This document shows positions 13,940 through 14,171 of a stretch of DNA of 14,171 bases, piece after piece; the stretch's first letter is position 1, and each line of letters begins with the position of its first letter. Origin of the DNA: an uncultured Anaerotruncus sp. (lineage in GTDB: Bacteria > Bacillota > Clostridia > Oscillospirales > Ruminococcaceae); assembly GCF_902490045.1 (NCBI RefSeq), contig NZ_CABUCJ010000063.1, positions 1 through 14,171 of the forward strand. Direction: 5' to 3'. The notes beneath the pieces are model-generated. The model worked only from the letters and a program-made list of their open reading frames with translations, was not told the DNA's origin and did not search any database. A program made the translations under genes and the position numbers.

Positions 13940-14171
13940 CTACCGGAAGGCTCCGTCCGCCTCCCGAAGCATCTCGCGGGCATGTTCCAGCGCGATCTCG
14001 CTGAGGGTTTCGCCGCCGGTGATGCGCGCGAGCTCCCGCACCCGCTCCTCTCCCTCGAGCGGGGTGATCGACGTGAAGGTGCGGTCGTTGCGGGCCGACT
14101 TTGAAATGAGCAGGTGGTGCTGCGCATAGGCGGCGACCTGCGCCAGATGTGTGACGACGATTACCTGCCGG
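13940..14171 (-). CDS. recN: DNA repair protein RecN, C-terminal fragment cut by window edge
   Basis: Only the last 76 residues are in the window, ending at the TAG at 13942-13940. The stretch VIVVTHLAQVAAYAQHHLLISK is the SMC/ABC-ATPase H-loop region characteristic of RecN, followed by the terminal HAREML block usual for this protein. RecN is an SMC-like ATPase that gathers double-strand break ends for recombinational repair. It reads in the same direction as tyrS, which starts 88 nt downstream behind its own promoter. No intrinsic terminator is evident between them. The identification rests on the C-terminus alone. Confidence 0.88.
   Translation of the reverse strand, partial: RQVIVVTHLAQVAAYAQHHLLISKSARNDRTFTSITPLEGEERVRELARITGGETLSEIALEHAREMLREADGAFR

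Overview
The window is GC-rich and reads as a chromosomal segment of a low-abundance-of-AT Firmicute, most likely a high-GC member of the Clostridia (Oscillospirales-like). The reasons are strong purine-rich Shine-Dalgarno sites, consensus TTGACA promoters with 17-bp spacers, a leucine T-box leader, a lipoprotein-type solute-binding protein and an ECF-type S component. The taxonomic guess is inference. No mobile element, CRISPR array, tRNA or rRNA is visible.

Region 1 (1-5011, minus strand) is a five-gene Opp/Dpp/Nik-type ABC importer operon in the order permease, permease, lipoprotein binding protein, ATPase, ATPase. The last ATPase runs off the left edge. The genes overlap or nearly touch.

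Region 2 (5012-5342) is a compact divergent control region. Two consensus sigma-A promoters face away from each other, and their -35 boxes lie inside one inverted repeat of 10-bp arms. Each transcript begins with a structured leader that ends in a strong intrinsic terminator before the first start codon. I could not assign either leader to a known riboswitch class.

Region 3 (5343-8173, plus strand) is larE-larB-larC, the three enzymes that build the nickel-pincer nucleotide (NPN) cofactor of lactate racemase and other LarA-family enzymes. LarC is one unbroken ORF with a long histidine-rich stretch. No larA is present. A bidirectional terminator closes the operon. The shared control region suggests that the importer supplies nickel, or possibly the substrate of a LarA-type enzyme, to this pathway; this is inference.

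Region 4 (8222-11947, minus strand) is leuA-leuC-leuD of leucine biosynthesis, with its own promoter and a T-box leader carrying a CUC (Leu) specifier. leuB is not in the window.

Region 5 (11969-14171, minus strand) holds the 3' end of recN, then tyrS with an extended -10 promoter, then an ECF transporter S-component gene that is probably cotranscribed with tyrS.
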